From: Stenotrophomonas humi
Lineage (GTDB): Bacteria; Pseudomonadota; Gammaproteobacteria; Xanthomonadales; Xanthomonadaceae
Direction: 5' to 3'
Length of the DNA: 61,539 nucleotides
NCBI RefSeq assembly: GCF_001431415.1
Contig: NZ_LDJI01000030.1
Span: 1-61,539 of the forward strand
The notes under the pieces: model-generated
What the model saw: only the letters and a program-made list of their open reading frames with translations
What the model was told of the DNA's origin: nothing
The model's database searches: none
Shown: piece by piece, positions 25,256 to 33,987 of the stretch
Layout of the letters: each line of letters starts with the position of its first letter
Position numbering within the stretch: position 1 is the first letter of the stretch
Translations under genes and position numbers: made by a program

Positions 25256-27358
25256 TCAGGAGCGCGGATGCTCCGGCGCTGCGGGCACCAGCGCATAGTC
25301 ATCAATGGCCAGCAACTCGGCATGGCTGAGCCAGGCGCGGATTTCCAGATCATCAATCTCGTGGTCCAGGCCGAGCGGCATGCTGATGCGGCCTTCGCTG
25401 TCGGCCTGCACCCATTGCTGGGCCACCACCACCTTGCGGCTGGACGACACCGCTTCCACCCAGAACCCACGCTGCGGCCGCTGAGCGGCGTACAACTCCA
25501 GCATGTACTGGCCGGGACCGGTATGACGTGGCTGGCGGCTGATCATGCGTGACTGGCGCACGCTGGGGCGCGGCCCGGCGAATGCCTGCAGGGGTGAATC
25601 AACGGCGATGCCGCGGCGCAACTGGTCGTCGCGGAACAGGCGCATGCCCTGGTCGCTGTCCACGAGCAATGCACACCATTGGCCATCGGCCGAGCCGTCC
25701 TCGAACGCGGTGCAGCGGTCCACGTAGGCCAGGCGATGTCGTGGATCGGCCTCCTCGAACTTGCGTGAGGTGTTTTCCAGGTACATCGATTTGAGCTGCC
25801 ACTCCTGGTCGTACTCGAGCAGTACCGGCGGCTGCACTTTCTGCACGCCGACCAGCACCTGTTCCTGGTCCAGCCGCAACATGCGGGTCTGCTCACCCAG
25901 CCACAACGACCGGGAGAAGGCGTGGTAACGCGCGTAGTCACGGCCATCGGCCTTCAAAGCAGCGACGCTGGCGCTGGGTGCGCGCGGTGAAGCCAGCAGC
26001 GAGCGGCCGAAGCCGATCGCATCGATTGCAGGGTCCAGCAGCTGCAGTGCGGTGGCGCCAGAATCCAATGTGGTGCCGGCGCTGGCGGTTACCTGGCGCG
26101 GTGCGATGTCCTTGCCGAGGAACAGCAGCAGGTTCTCGCGGCGCATGTTTTCCAGCACGTGGCTCAGGTCGTTGGGCATGGCCAGGTGATCGGACGCCAA
26201 CACCACCAACGTGTTCTCGCCGAACTCGCTGGCGCGGATGCGATCCACCAGCTGCGAGATCAGCCGGTCGCTGCATTTCAACGCACGCAGCAGGCCGATG
26301 TTGCCGTGCTGGCTGCGGTAGCGCGTGCCCTTGCAGGCCACCGGCAGGTGCCCGGCCGGGTGATGGGTGTCCATCGTCAATGCGGTGAGCATGAATGGCT
26401 GTCCGGCATGCGACAGCTCCAGAAAGCGGTCGAACGCGCGGTCCAGCAACACGTCGTCGTGCAGGCCCCAGTTGGAGAAATGCGAGCGGGCGATCTTCTG
26501 CTGGTTGAACCAGGCCAGGTCGCGCACATCATCGAAGCCGTGCGTGGACAGAAAGTCGGCCTTGGCCGCGAACTGGCCGTTGGCACCGCCCATGTAGTGA
26601 TTGCTGTAGCCCTGCTGTTTCAGGTAATCGCCCAGGCAGAAGGCTTCGGGAAGAAAGCTGCCCATGCGTCCCATGCTGTTCTCATCACCCTGCGCGGTGG
26701 TCAGCGGCACGCCACACATGGACGACACCAATCCGGCGATGGTCCAGCCGCTGCCGTCAGCCGATGCGATGTCGCGGAAATCCAGCGCCTCCCCGGCAAG
26801 ACGGCGGATGTTGGGCATCAGCGCCGGAAAGACGTCCTCGTCCAGATAGGTGCGCTCCAGGCTTTCACCGTAGATCCAGACGATATTGGGGCGCTGCGCC
26901 AGCGGCTTGCCGGGGATGCTGTATTCCGGTGCCACCGCGCTGTAGTCCACCGGCTGCATCTGCTGGTGAATGCGCTTGGCATCGCGGTACAACGGGCTGC
27001 TGACGAGCGTGGCAACAAGCAGTGCGGCGAATCCGCCGAAGATCGGCACCCCGTGGCGCGGCAGTCGCAGACGCCGCACGCGCAACAGCAACAAGGGTGT
27101 CAGTGAGGCAAGCACCAAGGCCACAAAGCCAAGGATGTATGCACCGAAATCACCTACGCCGGCGCCTTCCATGTCACTGCGCAGATGGTAGAGCGTGGCC
27201 GAGTTGATGCCGTCACCACTGAGTCGGTCAATCAACCACCAACTGCTGAGCGCGAGCAGCAGCAGTGACAACAGGGCTGCCTTGAGCTTTGCCAGCGTGG
27301 GCGAAAGCAACAGCAGAACGACCAGAACAGCCAGGTAAAACCAGATGATCCAATGCAT
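25256..27358 (-). CDS. opgB: Phosphoglycerol transferase I (OpgB)
   Basis: Transfers phosphoglycerol from phosphatidylglycerol to osmoregulated periplasmic glucans. The 700-residue length is that of xanthomonad OpgB. Residues 1-130 hold four membrane helices. The alkaline-phosphatase-like catalytic domain (about 160-520) shows NIVWIYGESLERTYLDEDVF with the metal and nucleophile residues, SSMCGVPLTT, TMDTHHPAGHL, and LVVLASDHLAMPNDL. The C-terminal part is the extra domain of the OpgB family. The ATG at 27356-27358 begins the first helix. A Clp/CRP-like dyad lies 32 bp upstream. Confidence 0.93.
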   Translation of the reverse strand: MHWIIWFYLAVLVVLLLLSPTLAKLKAALLSLLLLALSSWWLIDRLSGDGINSATLYHLRSDMEGAGVGDFGAYILGFVALVLASLTPLLLLRVRRLRLPRHGVPIFGGFAALLVATLVSSPLYRDAKRIHQQMQPVDYSAVAPEYSIPGKPLAQRPNIVWIYGESLERTYLDEDVFPALMPNIRRLAGEALDFRDIASADGSGWTIAGLVSSMCGVPLTTAQGDENSMGRMGSFLPEAFCLGDYLKQQGYSNHYMGGANGQFAAKADFLSTHGFDDVRDLAWFNQQKIARSHFSNWGLHDDVLLDRAFDRFLELSHAGQPFMLTALTMDTHHPAGHLPVACKGTRYRSQHGNIGLLRALKCSDRLISQLVDRIRASEFGENTLVVLASDHLAMPNDLSHVLENMRRENLLLFLGKDIAPRQVTASAGTTLDSGATALQLLDPAIDAIGFGRSLLASPRAPSASVAALKADGRDYARYHAFSRSLWLGEQTRMLRLDQEQVLVGVQKVQPPVLLEYDQEWQLKSMYLENTSRKFEEADPRHRLAYVDRCTAFEDGSADGQWCALLVDSDQGMRLFRDDQLRRGIAVDSPLQAFAGPRPSVRQSRMISRQPRHTGPGQYMLELYAAQRPQRGFWVEAVSSSRKVVVAQQWVQADSEGRISMPLGLDHEIDDLEIRAWLSHAELLAIDDYALVPAAPEHPRS

Positions 27359-27389
27359 GCGGCCACTTGGGTAGCGAAAGACGTAAGCG

Positions 27390-27405
27390 GGTGACCGTGA
27401 TCACC
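27390..27405. promoter_or_regulatory. Clp/CRP-like dyad upstream of opgB
   Basis: GGTGA-CCGTGA-TCACC matches TGTGA-N6-TCACA at eight of ten positions and is symmetric at its ends. It lies 32 bp before the opgB start. The rest of the gap (27406-27587) is an unusually A/T-rich stretch around 27480-27530 but shows no gene. Confidence 0.35.
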
Positions 27406-27587
27406 GTGTCCCATCACAACGTCATGTCAGACGCGTGACGAAAGGACGCCCGGATGGTGCCTGCACGAACCTGACTGAAATGTTTTCCAGTGCGTGCGAT
27501 TTTTTGTGAGAATTCGTGAGTTAATGGCCGCGTCGCACGGCACTCAGATCATGTGCATGCGTTGGTGCCTGCGCGATCACGGCAGCT

Positions 27588-29285
27588 TCAACGGTGTCCG
27601 CGCTCTTCGCGTAGACGCGAGCGTGTGCGGTGATCAAACAGCAAGGCGCTCAGGATCAAGCCCATGCCGATCACCACGCCCAGCAGGAACAATGCGATGG
27701 CGAAGGCCGGGTAGCCGAACAATGTGAAGCGCGTGGGCACCTGCATCAGCAGCGCCGAAGACAGCAGCAGCGCGGCGGTGATCAATCCGGCGGCGATGCG
27801 ATTGGCCACTTTCTGGATGTTCTCCATCAAGCGCGACTCCTCCAGCCCGGTGACTTTCATCTGCAGCCGGTTCTCGGCGACCAGGCTGAGGATGTCGGAC
27901 ATGTGCCGTGGACCATCGCGCAGCAACTGCTGCACTTCCATCGCCTCACTGGCGAGGTTGGCACGTGACAGGGACTTGCGCAGACGCGCGCGCATCACAT
28001 GCTGCAGCTGCTTCTCCACGACCTTGCGTGTATTCAGCTCCGGCGCGAGCACGTGGCACACGCTTTCCAGGCTGAGCAGCGCCTTGCCCAGCAGGCTCAG
28101 CTCCGGCGGTGTGCGCAGGTTGCTGCTGGTGGCGATACGCACGATTTCCAGCACCACGCGGCCCTCGGAAACGGTGCCGTTTGCCGCGTAGCGGGCAATC
28201 ATCTGCCCGGTCTCGCGCAGGTGGCGCTCCTCGTCGTAGTCCTCCAGGCGGGTGCTGATGGCGATGATCTCATCGGCCACTTCCTCGCCACGGCCGTCAA
28301 CGGCAGCAAACAGCAACTTGAGCAGGCGCTCGCGCAACCGTGGCGGCACATGCGCCACCATGCCCAGGTCGAAGATGGCCAGTTTGCCGTCGGGCGTGAC
28401 CCGCAGATTGCCCGGATGCGGATCGGCGTGTATCTCGCCATGCACGAATATCTGGTCGAGGTAGCCACGCACCAGGGCGGCGGCCAGCGGCAGCATCGAC
28501 TGCTCGGTGCGGCGCACCTGCGGGATCGCATCCACACGCACCCCGGGCACCAGTTCCATGGTCAGCACGCGACGGCTGCACAGGTCCCACATCGGCTGCG
28601 GTACCCACAACTCCGGATAAGGCGCCAGGTGCTCGCCGAAGCGGGCGAGGCTGGCGGCCTCGGCTTCGTAGTCCAGCTCCATGCGCAGGGTCTTGGCGAA
28701 CTCGTCCAGCCAATCGGAGAAGCGCACCTTGCGACCGACGCGGGTGAGGTGGTCGGCGGCGGTGGCGAAGCTGCGCAGCACGCCGATATCCGAACGCAGC
28801 TGCGCGGCGATGTCCGGCTTCTGCACCTTGATGGCGACTTCACGGCCGTCACGCAGTTCGGCGCGATGCACCTGGGCGATGGAGGCGCAGCCCAGCGGCA
28901 CCGGGTCGAACCAGGCGAACAGTTTGTTGACCGATGCGCCGAGGTCTTCCTCGATGATGGCGCGGATGTGTTCGACCGGGATCGGCGCCACCTTCTCCTG
29001 CATGCGTTCCAGCGCGGTCACGTATTCCGGCGGGATCATGTCCGGGCGGGTGGACAGCACCTGGCCCAGCTTGACGAAGGTGGTGCCCAGCGCCTCCAGG
29101 TCGGTCACAAACTGGGTGGGGCTGCCGGTGGCCGGTTGGCGGCCCAGACGCGGCAGTTCGCCATCGAGCGAAATGCCCGAAAACACGCCGGAATTGCGGT
29201 AACGCAACAGCATCCGCACGATCTGCTGGCGCCGGTTCATGCCGCCGACGGTGGTGGAAGCCTCGTTGCTGGTGGGTTCGTTCAA
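27588..29285 (-). CDS. ABC1/UbiB-family atypical kinase
   Basis: A 565-residue protein of the UbiB/AarF/ADCK family, which supports ubiquinone biosynthesis or related lipid pathways. The KxGQ motif is in TTFVKLGQVLSTRPDMIP, an Ala-rich nucleotide loop in GCASIAQVHRAEL, the lysine in VAIKVQKPDI, the ExD motif in MELDYEAEAASL, and the catalytic HGEIHADPHPGNL and IFDLGMV. Two hydrophobic helices close the C-terminus (LITAALLLSSALLMQV; AIALFLLGVVIGMGLI). Because no ubiquinone genes lie nearby, I leave the symbol empty. Start: ATG at 29283-29285. Confidence 0.9.
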   Translation of the reverse strand: MNEPTSNEASTTVGGMNRRQQIVRMLLRYRNSGVFSGISLDGELPRLGRQPATGSPTQFVTDLEALGTTFVKLGQVLSTRPDMIPPEYVTALERMQEKVAPIPVEHIRAIIEEDLGASVNKLFAWFDPVPLGCASIAQVHRAELRDGREVAIKVQKPDIAAQLRSDIGVLRSFATAADHLTRVGRKVRFSDWLDEFAKTLRMELDYEAEAASLARFGEHLAPYPELWVPQPMWDLCSRRVLTMELVPGVRVDAIPQVRRTEQSMLPLAAALVRGYLDQIFVHGEIHADPHPGNLRVTPDGKLAIFDLGMVAHVPPRLRERLLKLLFAAVDGRGEEVADEIIAISTRLEDYDEERHLRETGQMIARYAANGTVSEGRVVLEIVRIATSSNLRTPPELSLLGKALLSLESVCHVLAPELNTRKVVEKQLQHVMRARLRKSLSRANLASEAMEVQQLLRDGPRHMSDILSLVAENRLQMKVTGLEESRLMENIQKVANRIAAGLITAALLLSSALLMQVPTRFTLFGYPAFAIALFLLGVVIGMGLILSALLFDHRTRSRLREERGHR

Positions 29286-29418
29286 GCCGATACCTCCTGC
29301 AAAACAAGGGTCTCAGTGTGGCTGTTGGCAGGTTGGGGGAGGGTGAATGCAGGGCCGCCACGCCCATCGACGCATGAATGGGTGAGAATCCACCGGTCTA
29401 TCCACTTCTAGGTGTCCC

Positions 29419-30327
29419 ATGGCTGGAGCCAGCCTGTTTGCCCTGCTTGACGATATTGCCGCACTACTCGATGACGTCGCGCTGCTGACCAAGGTCGCGG
29501 CCAAGAAAACCGCCGGCGTGCTTGGCGACGACCTGGCACTCAACGCGCAGCAGGTGACCGGCGTCAGCGCCAACCGCGAGCTGCCGGTGGTGTGGGCGGT
29601 GGCCAAGGGCTCGCTGGTCAACAAGGCCATCCTGGTACCGGCGGCCCTGGCCATCAGTGCGTGGCTGCCGTGGGCGATCACGCCGTTGATGATGATCGGC
29701 GGTGCCTTCCTCTGTTACGAAGGCGTGGAAAAACTGGCGCACAAGTTCCTGCACTCGAAGGAAGAAGACGCAGCGCACAAGGCCGAGCGGGTGAAGGTAC
29801 TGGCCGACGAAAAGGTCGATCTGGTTGCCTGGGAGAAGGACAAGATCAAGGGCGCGGTGCGGACCGACTTCATCCTGTCGGCCGAGATCATCGTGCTGTC
29901 ACTGGGCGTGATCTCCAACGCACCGTTCGGCCAGCAGGTGGCCGCGCTGGTCGCCATCGCGCTGGGCATGACGGTGTTCGTGTATGGCCTGGTGGCCGGC
30001 ATCGTCAAGCTGGACGACATCGGCGCCTGGTTGCTGGACAAGGGCCGCGCACTGGCGGCGGTGGGACGCGGACTGCTGTATGCCACGCCGTGGCTGATGC
30101 GCGGTCTGTCCGTTGCCGGTACCGCTGCGATGTTCCTGGTCGGCGGCGGCATCCTGGTGCATGCCATCCCGGCGCTGCATCACTTCGTGATCGGCCTGGC
30201 CCCGCCGAACCTGGAATGGCTGGCCAACGCGCTGGGTAGCGTGGTGGTGGGCATCCTCATCGGCGCGGTGGTGCTGGTGGCGGTGACGGCGTTCCAGCGC
30301 ATGCGCGGCGGCAAGCCGGCGCATTGA
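29419..30327 (+). CDS. DUF808 (YedI-like) membrane protein
   Basis: A 302-residue inner-membrane protein of the DUF808 family. The N-terminus MAGASLFALLDDIAALLDDV and KVAAKKTAGVLGDDLALNAQ are diagnostic, followed by about six hydrophobic helices between residues 70 and 295 and a charged cytoplasmic loop (HKFLHSKEEDAAHKAERVKV). Escherichia coli YedI is the same family; no function is established. The gene is divergent from the UbiB-family gene. Confidence 0.9.
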   Translation: MAGASLFALLDDIAALLDDVALLTKVAAKKTAGVLGDDLALNAQQVTGVSANRELPVVWAVAKGSLVNKAILVPAALAISAWLPWAITPLMMIGGAFLCYEGVEKLAHKFLHSKEEDAAHKAERVKVLADEKVDLVAWEKDKIKGAVRTDFILSAEIIVLSLGVISNAPFGQQVAALVAIALGMTVFVYGLVAGIVKLDDIGAWLLDKGRALAAVGRGLLYATPWLMRGLSVAGTAAMFLVGGGILVHAIPALHHFVIGLAPPNLEWLANALGSVVVGILIGAVVLVAVTAFQRMRGGKPAH

Positions 30328-30335
30328 GGGATCAC

Positions 30336-30365
30336 TGCCCGGGCAGGCGCAATGCTTCCCGGGCA
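30336..30365 (+). terminator. Candidate terminator hairpin after DUF808
   Basis: TGCCCGGG and CCCGGGCA form a perfect 8-bp stem with a 14-base loop, starting 8 bp after the stop. No T-run. The remainder of the gap up to the convergent DUF1415 gene (30366-30530) shows no supportable feature. Confidence 0.5.
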
Positions 30366-30530
30366 CATGACGCTGCCGTTGCGTGAGCGGCATCCACGCC
30401 GTGCGCGGTCTGCATGCCATTGCGGCCGTGCAGGCTGGGAGGGAATCGCAACGGCGTTCTGTCTTCTACCGCATTGCAGGACGACATCCTCCGCAACGTC
30501 GCGGCTGACACCGTCCTGCACATCCCCCGC

Positions 30531-31097
30531 TCAGTGCGGCTTGTCGCCGGCCAGCAGTTTGTTCCAGCCATCAACGCCGAGTTTGTCGAGCGTTTCGATG
30601 TTGCGTTCGATGATCACATCCGGATCCGGGAATGCCGCCACCGCGCGTTCCACGCTGTCTTCGCGCAGCAGATGCAGGATGGGGTAGGGCGCGCGGTTGG
30701 TGTAGTTGCTCACGTCATCCGGCGCGGCACCGGCGAACTGGTACTGCGGGTGGAAGCTGGCGACCTGCAGGATGCCCTGCAGATCCAGCGTTTCCACCGC
30801 CGCATCGGCGTTCTCCAGGAAGTCGTTGTACTCCAGGAAATCGGTCAGCACTTCCGGGTGGATGATCAGCGTGGTGTCGATCTGCTCGGCCGGGGTGTCG
30901 CGCAGCAGCACCAGTTCTTCGATCAGCTCTTCCAGCAGGGCTTCGGGGGTGCTGGCATCGCTGAGTACGAAGCGGACCTGCTGCTTGACGTACACCGCCT
31001 TGGCAAAGGGGCACAGGTTCAGTCCGATGACCGCCTTCTCCAGCCAGTTCCGGGTGACGGCGAGCGGATCGCCGATGGGGGTGGTGGCGTCGTTCAT
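30531..31097 (-). CDS. DUF1415 domain-containing protein
   Basis: A 188-residue cytoplasmic protein of the DUF1415 family. Conserved parts are VTRNWLEKAVIGLNLCPFAK near the start, TLIIHPEVLTDFLEYNDFL, the HPQYQFAG block and ILHLLREDSVERA. No activity is established. The frame is open 37 codons upstream, but the family starts near MNDATTPIGDP, so I use the ATG at 31095-31097. Single gene, divergent from the aldehyde dehydrogenase. Confidence 0.88.
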   Translation of the reverse strand: MNDATTPIGDPLAVTRNWLEKAVIGLNLCPFAKAVYVKQQVRFVLSDASTPEALLEELIEELVLLRDTPAEQIDTTLIIHPEVLTDFLEYNDFLENADAAVETLDLQGILQVASFHPQYQFAGAAPDDVSNYTNRAPYPILHLLREDSVERAVAAFPDPDVIIERNIETLDKLGVDGWNKLLAGDKPH

Positions 31098-31299
31098 GGT
31101 GGCCTTGGCTGCGTGCTGGGTGGGCAATTGTAGTGCCAGCCGTCGCGATGACGGCTGCAGTGTGCAGGGATGGAACAGGTGGCAGTGGCCGAATCGCTGC
31201 CGTGACAAGGGTTTGGCCGATCACTGCTGAGGGCCAATAGGCAAGCGCTGTGGGCAGGTGTCCAATCGGCTGACTATCCCCGCAATGGAGTCCTGGAAG

Positions 31300-32763
31300 A
31301 TGGCAACGCAGGTATTTCTGCCGACCAAGCTGTGGTCGGGCAAGCAGTTCGATGGGCAATGGAGCGCAGGCGGGCCATTGCGGGAGGTGGTCGAGCCGGC
31401 CACCGCTGCGGTGTTGGGCCAGGTGGCGCTGGCCGACCCGGGCCAGGTGGCGCGTTCAGCCGCGGCCGCCGCACAGGTCCAGCGTGCGTGGGCCGACGCG
31501 CCCTATGAAACCCGGGCCGGGGTGCTGCGTCGCGCCGCCGCGCTGGCCGAGGCGCATGCCGACGAGATCCAGGACTGGCTGGTGCGCGAAGGCGGTGCCA
31601 CCCGTCTGAAGGCCGGCTCGGAACTCAAGGTCGCCACCCGCGCGCTGCATGAAGCAGCGGCATTGCCATCGCGGGCGGTGGGTGAGGTGCTGCCATCCGA
31701 ACCGGGACGCTTGAGTCTGGCGCGACGGCGCCCGCTGGGGGTGGTCGGGGTGATCTCTCCATTCAACTTTCCGTTGTACCTGGCCATGCGCGCGGTGGCG
31801 CCAGCCCTGGCGCTGGGCAATGCGGTGGTGCTCAAGCCCGATCCGCGTACCAGCGTTTGCGGAGGCTTCGTCATTGCGCGCCTGTTTGAACTGGCCGGGC
31901 TGCCGGCCGGGGTGCTGCATGTGCTGCCGGGTGACGGGGATGCCGGCGCCGCGCTCACGGCTGATCCCCACATCCGCATGATCCAGTTCACCGGCTCCAC
32001 CGCAGCCGGCCGCAAGGTGGGCGAGGCTGCGGGAAGGCACCTGAAGAAAGTGTCGCTGGAACTGGGCGGCAAGAACTCGCTGATCGTCCTGGACGATGCC
32101 GATGTGGATCTGGCGGTGGCCAATGCTGCCTGGGGGTCGTACCTGCATCAGGGACAGATCTGCATGGCGACCGGCCGCATCCTGGTGCAGCGGGGCATCT
32201 ATGCCCGCTTCCTGGAAAAACTTGTCGCCAAAGCGACGTCGCTGAGGACCGGGGACCCGGCCCGAGAAGAGGTCGCGTTGGGGCCGTTGATCAACGCCCA
32301 GCAACGCGACCATGCCGCGCGCATCGTGGCCGATGCACAGGCGGCCGGTGCCGTGCTCGCCGCTGGTGGCCAGCATCGAGCGTTGTTCTTCGACGCTACG
32401 GTGCTGGCCGATGTAAGCCGGGAAAACCCGGCGTTCCGCGAGGAGATATTCGGGCCGGTTGCGGTGGTGGTGCCGTTCGATACCGAGGACGATGCGGTGT
32501 CGCTGGCCAATGACACCGTGTATGGATTGTCGATGGCGATCATCTCCAGCGACGTCGGGCGCGCGCTCCGGCTGGGTGAGCGCCTGCACACCGGACTTCT
32601 GCACATCAATGACCAGACCGTAAACGACGAGGTGATCAATCCGTTCGGTGGCGTTGGCGTATCGGGCAACGGAACCAGCATTGGCGGGCCAGCCAACATC
32701 GATGAATTCACCCAGTGGCAGTGGCTGACCATCAAGGGCCAGGCGCCCGCCTATCCGCTGTGA
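31300..32763 (+). CDS. NAD(P)-dependent aldehyde dehydrogenase, benzaldehyde/vanillin type
   Basis: Oxidises an aldehyde to the acid with NAD(P). The 487-residue protein is of the length of the ALDH superfamily. Glu254 in SLELGGKNS and the nucleophile Cys288 in GQICMATGR are both present, as are the Rossmann segment IQFTGSTAAGRKVGE and EEIFGPVAVVVPF. Aromatic-aldehyde preference is inferred from its resemblance to XylC/vanillin dehydrogenases and from the aryl-type alcohol dehydrogenase 14 bp downstream. The frame is open upstream to 31258; I take the ATG at 31300. Confidence 0.88.
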   Translation: MATQVFLPTKLWSGKQFDGQWSAGGPLREVVEPATAAVLGQVALADPGQVARSAAAAAQVQRAWADAPYETRAGVLRRAAALAEAHADEIQDWLVREGGATRLKAGSELKVATRALHEAAALPSRAVGEVLPSEPGRLSLARRRPLGVVGVISPFNFPLYLAMRAVAPALALGNAVVLKPDPRTSVCGGFVIARLFELAGLPAGVLHVLPGDGDAGAALTADPHIRMIQFTGSTAAGRKVGEAAGRHLKKVSLELGGKNSLIVLDDADVDLAVANAAWGSYLHQGQICMATGRILVQRGIYARFLEKLVAKATSLRTGDPAREEVALGPLINAQQRDHAARIVADAQAAGAVLAAGGQHRALFFDATVLADVSRENPAFREEIFGPVAVVVPFDTEDDAVSLANDTVYGLSMAIISSDVGRALRLGERLHTGLLHINDQTVNDEVINPFGGVGVSGNGTSIGGPANIDEFTQWQWLTIKGQAPAYPL

Positions 32764-32777
32764 ATCAGGAGCCGGAC

Positions 32778-33905
32778 ATGAATGCCGAAGCAGCAGCGCG
32801 TGACATCACCGTGGCGGTGGTGCGAGCGAAAGAGCAGCCCTTCACCATCGAGCGGGCGCGTCTGCGCGGGCCACGCAGTGACGAGGTGTTGGTGCGGGTC
32901 CTGGCGACGGGGCTTTGCCACACCGACCTGATCGTACGGGACCAGTTCTATCCGGTTCCGTTGCCGGCGGTGCTGGGCCATGAAGGCGCCGGGATCATCG
33001 AAGCCGTGGGCCCGGAAGTGAAGGGTTTGAAGGTTGGTGACCACGTGGTGCTCGCCTATGGCGTCTGCGGACACTGCAGGCAATGCAGCAGCGGACATGG
33101 TGCCTATTGCGAGGATTTCTACGGGCAGAATTTTGGCGGTTCCGGTGTTGATGGCTCCAACGCCATTGAGGATGCACAGGGGCAGCCGTTGCATGATCAT
33201 TTCTTCGCGCAATCCTCGTTCGCCACCCATGCGCTTGCGCGGGAGAGCAACGCGGTGAAGGTGCCCGAGGCGGCCCCGCTGGAACTGCTGGGGCCGTTGG
33301 GCTGTGGCATCCAGACCGGTGCCGGTGCTGTGATCAACTCGTTGAAGGTCGGTGCCGGCAGCCGCTTTGCCGCCTATGGCGCCGGTGCGGTCGGCCTGAG
33401 TGCGGTGATGGCCGCACGTCTGGCCGGAGCGGCCATCATCATTGCCGTGGATGTCGTGCCGTCGCGGCTGGAACTGGCCAGGGAACTGGGTGCCACCCAT
33501 GTCATCAACAGTCGCGAGCAGGACATCGTTGAGGCAGTGCGTGCGATCAGCCCCGGCGGGGTCGATTTCGCACTGGAATCCACCGGCCGCGTGGATGTGC
33601 TGGAGCAGGGCATCACCGCCCTGGCCAAGCTGGGCGTGATCGGCGTGGTGGGGGCTTCGAAGATGGGCACGCTGGCCAGTTTCGATGTCAACAATCTACT
33701 CATGGGGGGGCGTACCATCCGGGGTGTGGTCGAGGGTGACAGCGTGCCGCAGGTGTTCATCCCGCAACTGGTGGAGCTGTACCTGCAGGGACGTTTTCCT
33801 TTCGACAGGCTGGTGAAGTTCTATCCACTCGAGCAGATCAACCAGGCCGCTGAAGACAGTGCCCGTGGGGTGACGCTCAAGGCGGTCCTGAGGATGCCGG
33901 GATGA
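32778..33905 (+). CDS. Zinc-dependent alcohol dehydrogenase, aryl-alcohol (XylB) type
   Basis: A 375-residue medium-chain dehydrogenase that would interconvert an alcohol and its aldehyde with NAD. Catalytic zinc ligands are Cys47 (GLCHTDL), His68 (GHEGAG) and Cys176 (GPLGCGIQTGAG). The structural zinc loop CGHCRQC...C is complete. The NAD fold follows (AAYGAGAVGLSAVMAARLAG). It resembles benzyl-alcohol dehydrogenases. An AGGAG ribosome binding site precedes the ATG at 32778, only 14 bp after the aldehyde dehydrogenase. Together they would take an aryl alcohol to the acid. Confidence 0.9.
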   Translation: MNAEAAARDITVAVVRAKEQPFTIERARLRGPRSDEVLVRVLATGLCHTDLIVRDQFYPVPLPAVLGHEGAGIIEAVGPEVKGLKVGDHVVLAYGVCGHCRQCSSGHGAYCEDFYGQNFGGSGVDGSNAIEDAQGQPLHDHFFAQSSFATHALARESNAVKVPEAAPLELLGPLGCGIQTGAGAVINSLKVGAGSRFAAYGAGAVGLSAVMAARLAGAAIIIAVDVVPSRLELARELGATHVINSREQDIVEAVRAISPGGVDFALESTGRVDVLEQGITALAKLGVIGVVGASKMGTLASFDVNNLLMGGRTIRGVVEGDSVPQVFIPQLVELYLQGRFPFDRLVKFYPLEQINQAAEDSARGVTLKAVLRMPG

Positions 33906-33987
33906 CGCCTGGCGGCGGAAGCCGGTGGTTTTTGCGAGTGATGCATACGGTGAGTGCGGTGGTGCCGCCCCGATGGGAGGACAGGCG

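Noticed and set aside
23257..25470. 737-codon minus-strand frame opposite the MscS-family gene
   Set aside because: Antisense shadow with Gln/His/Arg-rich composition.
30366..30530. Small gene between DUF808 and DUF1415
   Set aside because: Frames here are Arg-rich and lack ribosome binding sites; nothing recognisable.
31160..31299. Sigma-54 (-24/-12) promoter before the aldehyde dehydrogenase
   Set aside because: The best GG/GC pair (TGGCCGATCACTGCT) has 9 rather than 10 bases between GG and GC, and the adjacent regulator lacks the AAA+ domain needed for sigma-54.
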